DNA of 64,000 bases. It comes from Methylobacterium oryzihabitans. Lineage in GTDB: Bacteria; Pseudomonadota; Alphaproteobacteria; Rhizobiales; Beijerinckiaceae. The notes below the pieces were generated by a model. The model saw only the letters and a program-made list of their open reading frames with translations. It did not search any database and was not told the origin of the DNA. The first letter of the stretch is position 1, and every line of letters starts with the position of its first letter. Location: NCBI RefSeq assembly GCF_004004555.2, contig NZ_SACP01000002.1, positions 1-64,000 of the forward strand, written 5' to 3'. The translations under genes were made by a program, and so were the position numbers. Shown here in pieces: positions 49,184 to 57,160 of the stretch.

Positions 49184-49207
49184 CCCTCCCCCGCAGAGGA
49201 GGGAGGG
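49184..49207 (-). repeat. GC hairpin downstream of catA, shared with the benA 3' flank
   Basis: CCCTCCC (49184-49190) and GGGAGGG (49201-49207) flank CCGCAGAGGA, followed by TTCGGGCG. The same arrangement occurs just after benA (near 52748-52776). It lies 15 bp past the catA stop and could attenuate transcription or stabilise mRNA. Confidence 0.6.
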
Positions 49208-49222
49208 TTCGGGCGTCGCTCC

Positions 49223-50164
49223 CTACGCCGCTTCGGCGTGGGGCCGCACCACCACCGGATCCGGCGCGTGCGCCGCCTCGCGGTTGAGGGCGAAGTCGAA
49301 CCGGATCGTCGAGAACGGCGCCTCGAGCCCCGCCGCCTTCACCGCCGCCGGATCGGCGACCCGCACCACCTCGGCGATCAGCCCGTCGCGGGTCGCGAAG
49401 GCGAAGTCGTCGTGCAGGTAGGGGTCGTCCGAGAGGTTGATCTGCGTCGTGAGCTGCCGGTGGCCGGGGCCCGAGACGAAGAAATGGATGTGGGCCGGGC
49501 GCTGGCCGTGGCGGCCGAGCTGGTCCAGCAGCGCCTGGGTCTGGCCCTCGGGCGGGCAGCCGTAGCCCTTGGGCAGGATGCTGCGGAAGCGGTAGCGGCC
49601 CTGCGCGTCGGTCTCGATGCGCCGGCGCAGGTTCCAGGTGCTCTGGCTCCGATCGAAGACCGAGTAGTTGCCGAGCGTGTTGGCGTGCCAGACGTCCACG
49701 ATGGCCCCGGCGAGCGGGGCGCCGCCGGCGCCCGTCACCTGACCCTCGACGATCAGCACCTCGCCGTCCTCCGGGTCGTCGTCGAGCCGCGCCTCGCCCG
49801 TCGCCAGCGGCGCACCGGCGACGTAGAGCGGACCCTCGATGGTGCGCGGCGTGCCGCCCTCGATCCCGGCCGCCCGCTCCTTGGCGTCGATGCACAGGTC
49901 GATGAAGTGCTCGATGCCGAGGCCCGGCATCAGCAGCCCGAACTCGTTCTTCTGGCCGGTCTCGGTCAGGTAGCTCATCGCCGTCCAGAACTCGCTCGGC
50001 GTCACGTCGAGATCCTCGACGATCCGGCAGGCATCCTCGACGACGCGGCGCACGATCTGCTTGACGCGCGGGTTGCCGGTCCCGGTGCCGAGGCCCGCCA
50101 CCTTGTCGAACAGTCCTTGAGCCTCGGGGGAATCGGTGATCGTGGAGCCGGTGATCGGGGACAT
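49223..50164 (-). CDS. catA: Catechol 1,2-dioxygenase
   Basis: The intradiol enzyme uses non-haem Fe(III) to split catechol to cis,cis-muconate. The 313-residue protein has the N-terminal helical linker domain (NPRVKQIVRRVVEDACRIVE, PSEFWTAMSYLTETGQKNEF) and the iron site: Tyr in DVWHANTLGNYSVFD, Tyr in GRYRFRSILPKGYGCPPEG, and two His in RPAHIHFFVSGPGHRQLTTQ. It follows benD in the same direction, with 32 bp between. Confidence 0.96.
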   Translation of the reverse strand: MSPITGSTITDSPEAQGLFDKVAGLGTGTGNPRVKQIVRRVVEDACRIVEDLDVTPSEFWTAMSYLTETGQKNEFGLLMPGLGIEHFIDLCIDAKERAAGIEGGTPRTIEGPLYVAGAPLATGEARLDDDPEDGEVLIVEGQVTGAGGAPLAGAIVDVWHANTLGNYSVFDRSQSTWNLRRRIETDAQGRYRFRSILPKGYGCPPEGQTQALLDQLGRHGQRPAHIHFFVSGPGHRQLTTQINLSDDPYLHDDFAFATRDGLIAEVVRVADPAAVKAAGLEAPFSTIRFDFALNREAAHAPDPVVVRPHAEAA

Positions 50165-50195
50165 GGCGTTTCCTCTCTTCTGCTCGGGGGGTGGG

Positions 50196-50990
50196 TCAGC
50201 CGAGGTCGCCGCCGGCGACCGGCAGCGTGACCCCGGTGACGTAGGAGGCCTCGTCGGAGGCGAGGAACAGGATCGCGGCGGCCTGCTCGGCGGCGGTGCC
50301 GTAGCGGCCCATCGGGCTCGACGCCCTGGTCTGGGCCACCACCTCGGCGATCCAGGCCCGCTCCTGGTCGCCCGGCGGGGTCGGGTTGCGGGCGATGCGC
50401 CGGGGCGGCGCCTCGGTGCCGCCGGGCGCCACCGCGTTCACCCGGATGCCGTGCCCGGCATATTCCCAGGCGAGGCAGACGGTGAGCGCGTTCACCCCGC
50501 CCTTGGCCGCCGCGTAGGGCACGCGGTTGATCCCGCGCGTCGCCACCGACGAGACGTTGACGATGCTGCCGCCGCCGGCGGCGAGCAGGTGCGGCAGCGC
50601 CGCCCGGCAGCACCACAGGGTCGGGAACAGCGAGCGGCGGATCTCGGCCTCGACCTCGTGCGGGGCGTAGTGCGCGAACGGCTTGAACCAGATCGAGCCG
50701 CCGACATTGTTGACCAGCACGTCGAGCCGCCCGAAGGCCGCCACCGCCGCCGCCATCACGGCGTCGCCGCCGTCGTACCGCTCCACGTCCGCGAGGTGCA
50801 CCGCCGCCTTGGCGCCGAGGTCGCGGGCCGCCGCCGCCGTCTCCTGGACGATCTCCGAGCGGTCGGTGAGCAGCAAAGCCGCCCCCTCGCGGGCGAGGCG
50901 CAAAGCCACCTCGCGGCCGATGCCCTGCGCGGCGCCCGTCACCACCGCAACCTTGCCCGAGAAGCGGCCGGGCGAGACGAAGCCGCTCAT
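50196..50990 (-). CDS. benD: Benzoate cis-diol dehydrogenase (1,6-dihydroxycyclohexadiene-carboxylate dehydrogenase)
   Basis: The 264-residue short-chain dehydrogenase oxidises and decarboxylates the benzoate diol to catechol using NAD+. Motifs are KVAVVTGAAQGIGREVALRL, VLVNNVGGSIWFKPFAHYAP, SIVNVSSVATRGINRVPYAA (catalytic Tyr in VPYAAAKGG) and ITLPVAGGDL-like C-terminal residues. The ATG at 50990 overlaps the benC stop (ATGA). Confidence 0.94.
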   Translation of the reverse strand: MSGFVSPGRFSGKVAVVTGAAQGIGREVALRLAREGAALLLTDRSEIVQETAAAARDLGAKAAVHLADVERYDGGDAVMAAAVAAFGRLDVLVNNVGGSIWFKPFAHYAPHEVEAEIRRSLFPTLWCCRAALPHLLAAGGGSIVNVSSVATRGINRVPYAAAKGGVNALTVCLAWEYAGHGIRVNAVAPGGTEAPPRRIARNPTPPGDQERAWIAEVVAQTRASSPMGRYGTAAEQAAAILFLASDEASYVTGVTLPVAGGDLG

Positions 50991-52000
50991 GCCGTTCCCC
51001 CGACGCCGCTCGCCGAGAACTTCTCGTAGTGGAAGCTCGCCGGCGTCAGCCCGCGCTCCGCGAAGGTCCTGCGGACCGCGTCGACCATCGCGGGCGGGCC
51101 GCACAGGTAGGCGTCGACGTCGCCGCCATGCAGATGCGCGTCGGCGAGATGCTCGGTGACGTATCCCTTGTTCGCGTGCCGGCTCTCGGGCGAGGCGACG
51201 CAGGTCTCGAAGCTGAAGCCCGGGATTTTGTCCGCCGCCGCCTCCAACGCCTCGGTCTCGACGAGGTCGGCGTCGTGCGTCACGCCGTAGACGAGGTGGA
51301 TCGGCTGCTCGGCCTCCGTCTCGGCGATCGTGCCGAGCATCGACAGGAAGGGCGCCAGCCCGGTGCCGCCGGCGAGCATCAGCACCGGCCGGCGGATCTC
51401 GCGCAGGTAGAAGCTGCCCGAGGGGCCGGTCAGGTCGAGGCCGGCGCCCGCCCGGGCCTGCTCGGCCAGGTAGGTGCTCATCAGCCCGCCCGGGATGTTG
51501 CGGATCAGGAACTCCGCCCGCGCGCTGCCGGGGGTCGAGCTGAACGAGTACGAGCGCGCCTGCCCGCTGCCCGGGACCGCGATGTTGACGTACTGCCCGG
51601 GCAGGAACCCGACCGGCTCCCCGGTCTCGACCGTGAGGCCGAAGGTGGTGTCGGACAGGCGCCGCACCGCCGCCACCGTGCCCTTGAGCGCCGCCGCCCT
51701 GGTCTTGCAGACCTCCGACGAGGCGGCGACGGCGAGCACGAGGTCGGTCCTCGGCCGCATCTGGCAGGCGAGGCCGTAGCCTTGCGCCGCCTCCTCGTCG
51801 GTCAGCGCGTCCTCGATGTAGCTGCCCGGATCGAACCGGCCGGATTCGCACAGCACCCGGCAGGTGCCGCAGGCGCCGTCCCGGCAATCGAGCGGGATGT
51901 TGATGCCGAGACGGTAGGAGGCGTCCGCCACCGTCTCGCCGGGCCGGCAGGCGACGAAGCGGGTGACTCCGTCCTCGAAGTTGAGTGCGATGGTGGACAT
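50987..52000 (-). CDS. benC: Benzoate dioxygenase reductase
   Basis: The 337-residue electron-transfer component feeds NADH electrons to BenAB. It has a plant-type 2Fe-2S domain (NIPLDCRDGACGTCRVLCES with a later Cys in GYGLACQMRP), an FAD domain (QARSYSFSSTPGSARAEFLI) and an NAD domain (VLMLAGGTGLAPFLSMLG, DVDAYLCGPPAMVDAVRR). The start MSTIALNFEDG at 52000 is favoured over 52036. It is 10 bp after benB. Confidence 0.95.
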   Translation of the reverse strand: MSTIALNFEDGVTRFVACRPGETVADASYRLGINIPLDCRDGACGTCRVLCESGRFDPGSYIEDALTDEEAAQGYGLACQMRPRTDLVLAVAASSEVCKTRAAALKGTVAAVRRLSDTTFGLTVETGEPVGFLPGQYVNIAVPGSGQARSYSFSSTPGSARAEFLIRNIPGGLMSTYLAEQARAGAGLDLTGPSGSFYLREIRRPVLMLAGGTGLAPFLSMLGTIAETEAEQPIHLVYGVTHDADLVETEALEAAADKIPGFSFETCVASPESRHANKGYVTEHLADAHLHGGDVDAYLCGPPAMVDAVRRTFAERGLTPASFHYEKFSASGVGGTA

Positions 52001-52010
52001 GGCACCCTCC

Positions 52011-52502
52011 CTAGATGTGGTAGACGTCGATGACATGGTGGATGTAGTCGTTCTTCAGAACGACCTTCTTTTTCTTGATGAGCGGGGTCTCACCGCCGGT
52101 ATCGAGCGTGTAGAACGACGTGCCGAAATGCGTATCGACCGTCTTGTAGCGGTAATTGAAGGTGAGCCAGTTGAAGCGGAGCCTGCAACTGGTCTCGTCC
52201 TGCTCCAGGATCTCGACGTTCGAGATGTTGTGCGAGGTGCGCGGCTCCGGCAGGCTGGTGGCGCTCGACCGTTCGGTGCGGATGCGGAACACCCGGTCCT
52301 CCAGGCCGCCGCGGTTGTCGTAGTAGATCAGCGAGACGTCGCGCTGCGGGTCGGTGACGAGCTGGTCGTCGTCGTCCCAGGACGGCATCCAGAACTCGAC
52401 GTCGGGGGCGTAGAGCGCCAGCCACGCATCGAAGTCGCGGTCGTCGAGGAAGCGGGCCTCGCGGTAGAGGAACTGCTGCACCTGCTCCAGGGTGAGGGGC
52501 AT
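52011..52502 (-). CDS. benB: Benzoate 1,2-dioxygenase beta subunit
   Basis: The 163-residue small subunit structures the alpha3-beta3 oxygenase. VQQFLYREARFLDDRDFDAW, YAPDVEFWMPSWDDDDQLV and SHNISNVEILEQDETSCRLR are typical of the family. It is separated from benA by 278 bp filled with hairpin repeats, an unusual gap for two subunits that need equal synthesis. Confidence 0.95.
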   Translation of the reverse strand: MPLTLEQVQQFLYREARFLDDRDFDAWLALYAPDVEFWMPSWDDDDQLVTDPQRDVSLIYYDNRGGLEDRVFRIRTERSSATSLPEPRTSHNISNVEILEQDETSCRLRFNWLTFNYRYKTVDTHFGTSFYTLDTGGETPLIKKKKVVLKNDYIHHVIDVYHI

Positions 52503-52595
52503 CGGGGGGCTCCTTGGGCGTGCGGGCGCGTTCGGCGCCCCGGAAGGGGCCGGCGCCGCTGGTGTTTCGATTCGGTGATCGAGTCGGGCTCCCGG

Positions 52596-52772
52596 CCCTT
52601 CCCCCTTCTGCGGGGAAGGGTGCCCCCTGCGTCAGCAGGGGCCGGGAGAGGGGACGACGCTTCCGGAAAAGGTCGCGCGCTTCATGCAGGGCGCCACCTG
52701 GATGAGCGTCGCGCTCCCCTCTCCCGGCCTGCTCCGCAGGCCACCCTCCCCCGCGGAGGTGGGAGGGTTCGG
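52596..52772. repeat. Cluster of four hairpins inserted between benA and benB
   Basis: The hairpins are CCCTTCCCC/GGGGAAGGG (52596-52620), CCCCTGC/GCAGGGG (about 52624-52641), GGCCTGC/GCAGGCC (about 52728-52743) and CCCTCCC/GGGAGGG (about 52748-52772). The outer pieces resemble family D and the hairpin after catA. No gene is seen in the 278-bp gap. It could cause partial termination between the subunit genes. Confidence 0.7.
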
Positions 52773-52780
52773 GCGGTGCG

Positions 52781-54109
52781 CTACGGCAGGTGCCGGCGCA
52801 TCGTGTCCATCCAGTAGCGGTGCTGGATCGCGAACAGGCCCTCGTCCTCGGTCCGCGCGCCGCTGAGCAGCGGCTTGAGGCCGATCGCCTTGGCGCCCTC
52901 GTCGGCACCCTCGATCCAGTGGGTGGCGCCGCGGCACAGGTCGTTCCAGCGCGCCGCCCGGCCGCTGTAGCCGATCTGGCAGGCGCGGAACTCCTCGAGG
53001 TCGTCCGGGGTCGCCATGCCGCTGGCGTTGAAGAAGTCCTCGTACTGGCGGATGCGCTGCGTCCGCGCCGCCGACGCCTCTCCCTTGGGGGCGATGCACG
53101 TGATCGTCACCTCGGTCTTATCGACTGCGATCGGCCGGTAGGTGCGGATCTGCGACGAGAACTGGTCCATCAGGTAGACGTTCGGATACAGGCACAGGTT
53201 GCGCGAGCGGCTGATCATCCAGTCCGCCATCGCCGAGCCGTAGGAATCCGCCAGTTCCGCGCGGCGGTCCCAGTTCGGCCGGTCCTCGGGGTTGGCCCAG
53301 GTGGTCCACAGCAGCAGGTGGCCGTGCTCGAACGAGTAGAACCCGCCGCCCTGCTTGGCCCAGCCGCCGGCATCCATCGCCCGGGTCTTGTCGACGGCCT
53401 GCACCTCCTTGCGGCGGCTGGTGGTGGCGGCGTAGTTCCAGTGCGTCGCGCTGACGTGGTAGCCGTCCGCCCCGTTCTCGGTCTGGAGCTTCCAGTTGCC
53501 GTCGAACACGTAGGTCGAGGAGCCGCGCAACACCTCCAGCCCGTCCGGCGACTGGTCGACGATCATGTCGATGATCTTCGTCGCCTCGCCGAGATGCTCG
53601 GTCAGCGGCTTCACGTCGGGGTTGAGGCTGCCGAACAGGAAGCCGCGGTAGCTCTCGAACCGCGCCACCTTGGTCAGGTCGTGCGAGCCGTCGCGGTTGA
53701 AGCTGTCGGGATAGCCGGCGTCGTCCGGGTCCTTGACCTTGAGCAGCTTGCCGCCGTTGCTGAAGGTCCAGCCGTGGAACGGGCAGGTGAAGGTGGCCTT
53801 GTTGCCGCGCTTGTGCCGGCACACCATCGCGCCGCGATGGCTGCACGCATTCACGAAGGCCTGCAGCTCGCCCTTGCGGCTGCGGGTGATGACCACCGGC
53901 TGGCGGCCCATGAAGGTCGTGAAGTAGTCGTTCGGGTTCGGGATCTGGCTCTCATGCGCCATGTAGATCCAGTTGCCCTCGAAGATGTGGCGCATCTCCA
54001 GCTCGAACACGTCGGGATCGGTGAAGATGTCCCGCCGGCAGCGATAGATCCCGGCCTCCGGGTTCTCCTCGACGGCACTCTCGACGACCTGATGAACGGT
54101 GTCCAGCAT
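52781..54109 (-). CDS. benA: Benzoate 1,2-dioxygenase alpha subunit
   Basis: The 442-residue Rieske oxygenase adds O2 to benzoate to give the cis-diol. The Rieske cluster is in [15 protein letters not shown] and [16 protein letters not shown]. The mononuclear iron site includes [20 protein letters not shown], and the sequence [20 protein letters not shown] near residue 50 is typical. It is the first gene of the minus-strand benABCD-catABC set and is divergent from a LysR gene. Confidence 0.96.
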   Translation of the reverse strand: MLDTVHQVVESAVEENPEAGIYRCRRDIFTDPDVFELEMRHIFEGNWIYMAHESQIPNPNDYFTTFMGRQPVVITRSRKGELQAFVNACSHRGAMVCRHKRGNKATFTCPFHGWTFSNGGKLLKVKDPDDAGYPDSFNRDGSHDLTKVARFESYRGFLFGSLNPDVKPLTEHLGEATKIIDMIVDQSPDGLEVLRGSSTYVFDGNWKLQTENGADGYHVSATHWNYAATTSRRKEVQAVDKTRAMDAGGWAKQGGGFYSFEHGHLLLWTTWANPEDRPNWDRRAELADSYGSAMADWMISRSRNLCLYPNVYLMDQFSSQIRTYRPIAVDKTEVTITCIAPKGEASAARTQRIRQYEDFFNASGMATPDDLEEFRACQIGYSGRAARWNDLCRGATHWIEGADEGAKAIGLKPLLSGARTEDEGLFAIQHRYWMDTMRRHLP

Positions 54110-54319
54110 GCTCTCCTCCTGGCCTCGTGGGCGCTGCTTCGGGCGAGGGGGATCGTTGCCGGTCCACGCCCCGCGTAGCCGGTCCGGATCGTCCTCTCAC
54201 CTTGCGCAGGAGGGGCGCGGTGCCCGGTGCGGACTGTCGATGTCCCCCGGTCCCCGCCTGCTCCTGGGCGTTTCCTCTTTTTTCAGTTCTAAGGAGCGGG
54301 CATAGCGGCGTCCAAGACC

Positions 54320-54351
54320 GTTTGGGAACGAAACCATTCCTGGGAGGAATG
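54320..54351. promoter_or_regulatory. LysR-type operator candidates between benA and the regulator
   Basis: GTTT, GGGAACG, AAAC (54320-54334) gives a T-N11-A site, and CATTCC, TGGGA, GGAATG (54335-54351) is a second perfect inverted repeat directly on the ribosome-binding site of the LysR gene. Neither has the ATAC-N7-GTAT form known from Acinetobacter BenM/CatM. Confidence 0.5.
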
Positions 54352-54352
54352 A

Positions 54353-55261
54353 TTGGAGCTTCGGCACCTGCGCTACTTCGTGGCCGTCGCCCGGGAGCAG
54401 AGCTTCACCCGCGCGGCCGAGACGATGCACGTCGCCCAGCCGGCGCTCAGCAAGCAGATCCAGCACTTCGAGGAGGAACTCGGCCTCGCGCTGATCGAGC
54501 GCGGCTCGCGGCCGCTGCGGCTGACCGAGCCGGGCCGTCTGATCTTCGAGCAGGCGTTGCAGATCCTGGAGCGGTTCGACGACCTGCGCGAGACCGGCCG
54601 GCGGCTGCGGCTCGCCGAGCGCAACCGCTTCCGGGTCGGCTTCGTCGCCTCGACCCTGTACGGGCGCCTGCCCGAGATCCTGCGCGGCTACCGCCTCAAG
54701 CGCCCCGACGTCGATCTCACGCTCCTGGAACTGCTGACCCTGGAGCAGATCGCGGCGCTGAAGGAGGGCCGCATCGATGTCGGCTTCGGCCGCATCGAGA
54801 TCGAGGATCCGGCCATCGCCCGCGTGCTCCTGCGCAACGAGCGGATGATCGTCGCGGTGCCGACGGCGTGGGAGGCGGGTTTCTCGCCCCGCCCGCTCAC
54901 GCTGCGCGACCTCGCCGGCCGCGCGCTGATCGTCTACCCGAAGAGCGCGCGGCCCAACAACGCCGACCGCATCCTCGCGCTGTTTCGCGACCACGGCGTG
55001 CGCCCGCCTGTGATCCACGAGGTGCGCGAGTTGCAGACGGCGCTCGGCCTCGTCGCCGCCGAGGCCGGGATCTGCGTCGTGCCGGCCTCCGTCGAGCGCC
55101 TGCGCCGCGACGGCGTCGCCTACCGGCCGCTCGACGAGGACAGGGCGCTGATCCCGGTCATCATGAGCTACCGCCGCGACGACCCCTCGCCGGAGATCGC
55201 CCTGATCCTGCAATGCGTGCGTGAGGATTACGACCGCGAGGGGATTGCGTTCGGGGTGTAG
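54353..55261 (+). CDS. LysR-family regulator of the ben/cat genes (BenM/CatR-like)
   Basis: The 302-residue protein has the LysR winged helix MELRHLRYFVAVAREQSFTR, AAETMHVAQPALSKQIQHFE and an effector domain (RVGFVASTLYGRLPEILRGY, EGRIDVGFGRIEIEDPAIAR). It is divergent from benA with 243 bp between and is the expected muconate/benzoate-responsive activator. The start is TTG at 54353; the only nearby ATG (54349) is out of frame. GGGAGGAATGA provides the ribosome-binding site. Confidence 0.9.
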   Translation: MELRHLRYFVAVAREQSFTRAAETMHVAQPALSKQIQHFEEELGLALIERGSRPLRLTEPGRLIFEQALQILERFDDLRETGRRLRLAERNRFRVGFVASTLYGRLPEILRGYRLKRPDVDLTLLELLTLEQIAALKEGRIDVGFGRIEIEDPAIARVLLRNERMIVAVPTAWEAGFSPRPLTLRDLAGRALIVYPKSARPNNADRILALFRDHGVRPPVIHEVRELQTALGLVAAEAGICVVPASVERLRRDGVAYRPLDEDRALIPVIMSYRRDDPSPEIALILQCVREDYDREGIAFGV

Positions 55262-55329
55262 CCGCTCGCTGGCACGCGGCCGGGACTCCGGCTAGAGGCT
55301 CCGGCATCCCCTCATTCCCGCGAGACCCC

Positions 55330-56022
55330 ATGCCCGCTTCCGCCCCCATCGTGGTGTTCGACCTCGACGGCACGCTCGCCGAGACCGCCGGCGACCTGAT
55401 CGCGACCCTCAACGTCGTGCTCGCCCGCGAGGGCGTGGCGCCGGTGCCGCTGGAGAAGGCCCGCGAGCTGATCGGAGCCGGAGCGCGGGCGCTGATCGAG
55501 CGCGGCTTCGCGGTCTCGGGGCGGGAACTGGCCCCCGACCGGCTGGAAGAACTGTTCCGGGTCTTCCTCGCCCATTACGGGCAGAACCTGTGCGAGGTCT
55601 CGCACCTCTATCCCGGCGTCACGGCCGCCCTCGACCGGCTGGAGGCGGCGGGCTACGCGCTCGCGGTGTGCACCAACAAGCCCGAGCAGCACTCGGTCGA
55701 GCTGCTGCGCCTGCTCGGCGTCGGCCACCGCTTCCGGGCGATCTGCGGCCGCGACACCTTCCCGTACTTCAAGCCGGATCCGCGCCACCTCACCGAAACC
55801 ATCGCCCGCGCCGGCGGCGACCCGGCCCGGGCGGTGATGGTCGGCGATTCCCGCACCGACGTCGCCACCGCCAAGGCCGCCGGCATCCCGGTGGTCGCGG
55901 TGCCGTTCGGCTACACCGACGTGCCGGTCGAGGATCTCGATCCGGACGTGGTCGTCGCGCATTTCGACGCGCTGCCCGACGCCGTGGCCCGGCTCGATCC
56001 CGGCGCGCGGGTTCCCGCCTGA
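55330..56022 (+). CDS. gph: Phosphoglycolate phosphatase (HAD superfamily)
   Basis: The 230-residue hydrolase has HAD motif I VVFDLDGTLAETAGDL, motif II LAVCTNKPEQHSVELL, motif III YFKPDPRHL and motif IV VMVGDSRTDVATAKAAG, plus a helical cap. It removes phosphate from 2-phosphoglycolate produced by DNA repair. It converges with the CoA-binding protein gene, 6 bp away. Confidence 0.9.
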   Translation: MPASAPIVVFDLDGTLAETAGDLIATLNVVLAREGVAPVPLEKARELIGAGARALIERGFAVSGRELAPDRLEELFRVFLAHYGQNLCEVSHLYPGVTAALDRLEAAGYALAVCTNKPEQHSVELLRLLGVGHRFRAICGRDTFPYFKPDPRHLTETIARAGGDPARAVMVGDSRTDVATAKAAGIPVVAVPFGYTDVPVEDLDPDVVVAHFDALPDAVARLDPGARVPA

Positions 56023-56028
56023 CCGGGG

Positions 56029-56553
56029 CTACCGCTCGGCGATCGTGAGCTTCTGGAACCCCTTGGCGGCGAGCTTCGGCCGCTTGGCGCTGAGGATGCG
56101 GGAGTTCACGCCGGTCCAGCCGATCTCGCCCGAGAGCCGGCCGTACTCGATCTTGGGGCAGCGATCCATGATGACCGTCAGGCCGCGGGCCTCGGCCCGG
56201 GCCGCCGCGGCGTCGTTGCGCACGCCGAGCTGCATCCAGATCACCGCCGGCAGCGGGTCGAGGGCGAGCGCCTCGTCGACGAGCGGACCCGCCGCCTCGG
56301 AATTGCGGAAGATCTCCACCATGTCGACCGGGTGGGGCAGCTCGCTGAGGCGCCCGACCACGGTGCGGCCGAGGAGCTGCTGGCCGGCGAGGCCGGGATT
56401 GACCGGGGTCACCTCGTAGCCGCGCTCCAGCAGGTACTTGGTGACGATCCAACTCGGGCGCGCCGGGTTGGCCGAGGCGCCGACCAGGGCGATGCGGCGC
56501 ACCTGCCGCAGCAGGGTCCGGAGGAGGTCGTCGGGGTAGCGGTCGTGGGTCAT
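56029..56553 (-). CDS. CoA-binding-domain protein (YccU-like)
   Basis: The 174-residue protein is a single Rossmann-type CoA_binding_2 domain: IALVGASANPARPSWIVTKY, YEVTPVNPGLAGQQLLGRTV, PVDMVEIFRNSEAAGPLVDE and IWMQLGVRNDAAAARAEARG with CPKIEYGRL at the end. Members bind CoA or acyl-CoA; the job in the cell is not established. The start at 56553 is chosen because conserved residues begin shortly after it. Confidence 0.85.
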   Translation of the reverse strand: MTHDRYPDDLLRTLLRQVRRIALVGASANPARPSWIVTKYLLERGYEVTPVNPGLAGQQLLGRTVVGRLSELPHPVDMVEIFRNSEAAGPLVDEALALDPLPAVIWMQLGVRNDAAAARAEARGLTVIMDRCPKIEYGRLSGEIGWTGVNSRILSAKRPKLAAKGFQKLTIAER

Positions 56554-56566
56554 CGCGGGGTCCGGG

Positions 56567-56671
56567 CTACGCAGATTTCGCAAAAGTGGCTGCCGGTTTT
56601 GCGACGAAAATCTGCGACACAACAAGAAATCACAGCAGACTGGCGTTGGCCTGCCAACGCCAGTCTGCTGA
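56567..56671 (-). repeat. Family C two-stem repeat, copy C2
   Basis: It contains a perfect 18-bp stem with a 2-nt loop (CAGCAGACTGGCGTTGGC, CT, then its complement; 56633-56670) and a second stem GCAGATTTCGCAAAA / TTTTGCGACGAAAATCTGC (56571-56616). The reverse complement matches copy C1. It lies upstream of the CoA-binding gene start. Confidence 0.8.
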
Positions 56672-56719
56672 GAGGCTGCGGACTCCATAGGGCGGTTCGG
56701 GCCCGGGCGGGAGCCCGGC

Positions 56720-56980
56720 TCACGGACGGCGCCAGCCACGCGGGCGATGGTCGGCCTCGGCACCGGCGGGCGGCGACAGGCCGCACTCCGCCTCGAAGAA
56801 CCGCCGCACCGCCGGGACGTAGCGGGCCTTGAAGCGCGGATCGACATGCGGGAAGCCGGCGGCTTCGAGGGTCGGAAACAGCGCCTCGGCCTCCGCCGCC
56901 CGCGCCTTGCCGACCAGGGCCGCGGCGATCTCGGCGTCGCTGGCGAATTCGGGCAGGGCGGCCAGTCCGCGCAGCTTCAT
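56720..56980 (-). CDS. Small hypothetical protein
   Basis: The protein has 86 residues from the ATG at 56980. It is helical and charged: DAEIAAALVGKARAAEAEAL, FPTLEAAGFPHVDPRFKARY, VPAVRRFFEAECGL. Short proteins with VDP..GRYVPAV-like ends are common in alphaproteobacteria, often as DNA-associated or phage-derived helices; I cannot assign a function. No operon partner is close. Confidence 0.6.
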   Translation of the reverse strand: MKLRGLAALPEFASDAEIAAALVGKARAAEAEALFPTLEAAGFPHVDPRFKARYVPAVRRFFEAECGLSPPAGAEADHRPRGWRRP

Positions 56981-57101
56981 CCTCGCGCCTCCCCCAGTCC
57001 TCGCGCCGGCGGGGTCTCGCGCCCCCGGTCGCGCCGCGAGCCTACGGCATGGGGCCGGTGCCGCGCCACGGGAAGTTTGCGCAGGGATCCCGAGACGAGA
57101 A

Positions 57102-57128
57102 GGGGCCGCCGGCACTGCCGGCGGCCCC
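57102..57128 (-). terminator. 13-bp perfect hairpin downstream of the repeat protein gene
   Basis: GGGGCCGCCGGCA and TGCCGGCGGCCCC pair around a single C. It sits 33 bp past the stop of the gene at 57161 on the minus strand. A T tract is not evident. Confidence 0.6.
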
Positions 57129-57160
57129 CCCCGGATGACGGACCTCGAAGGAGACGTGCG

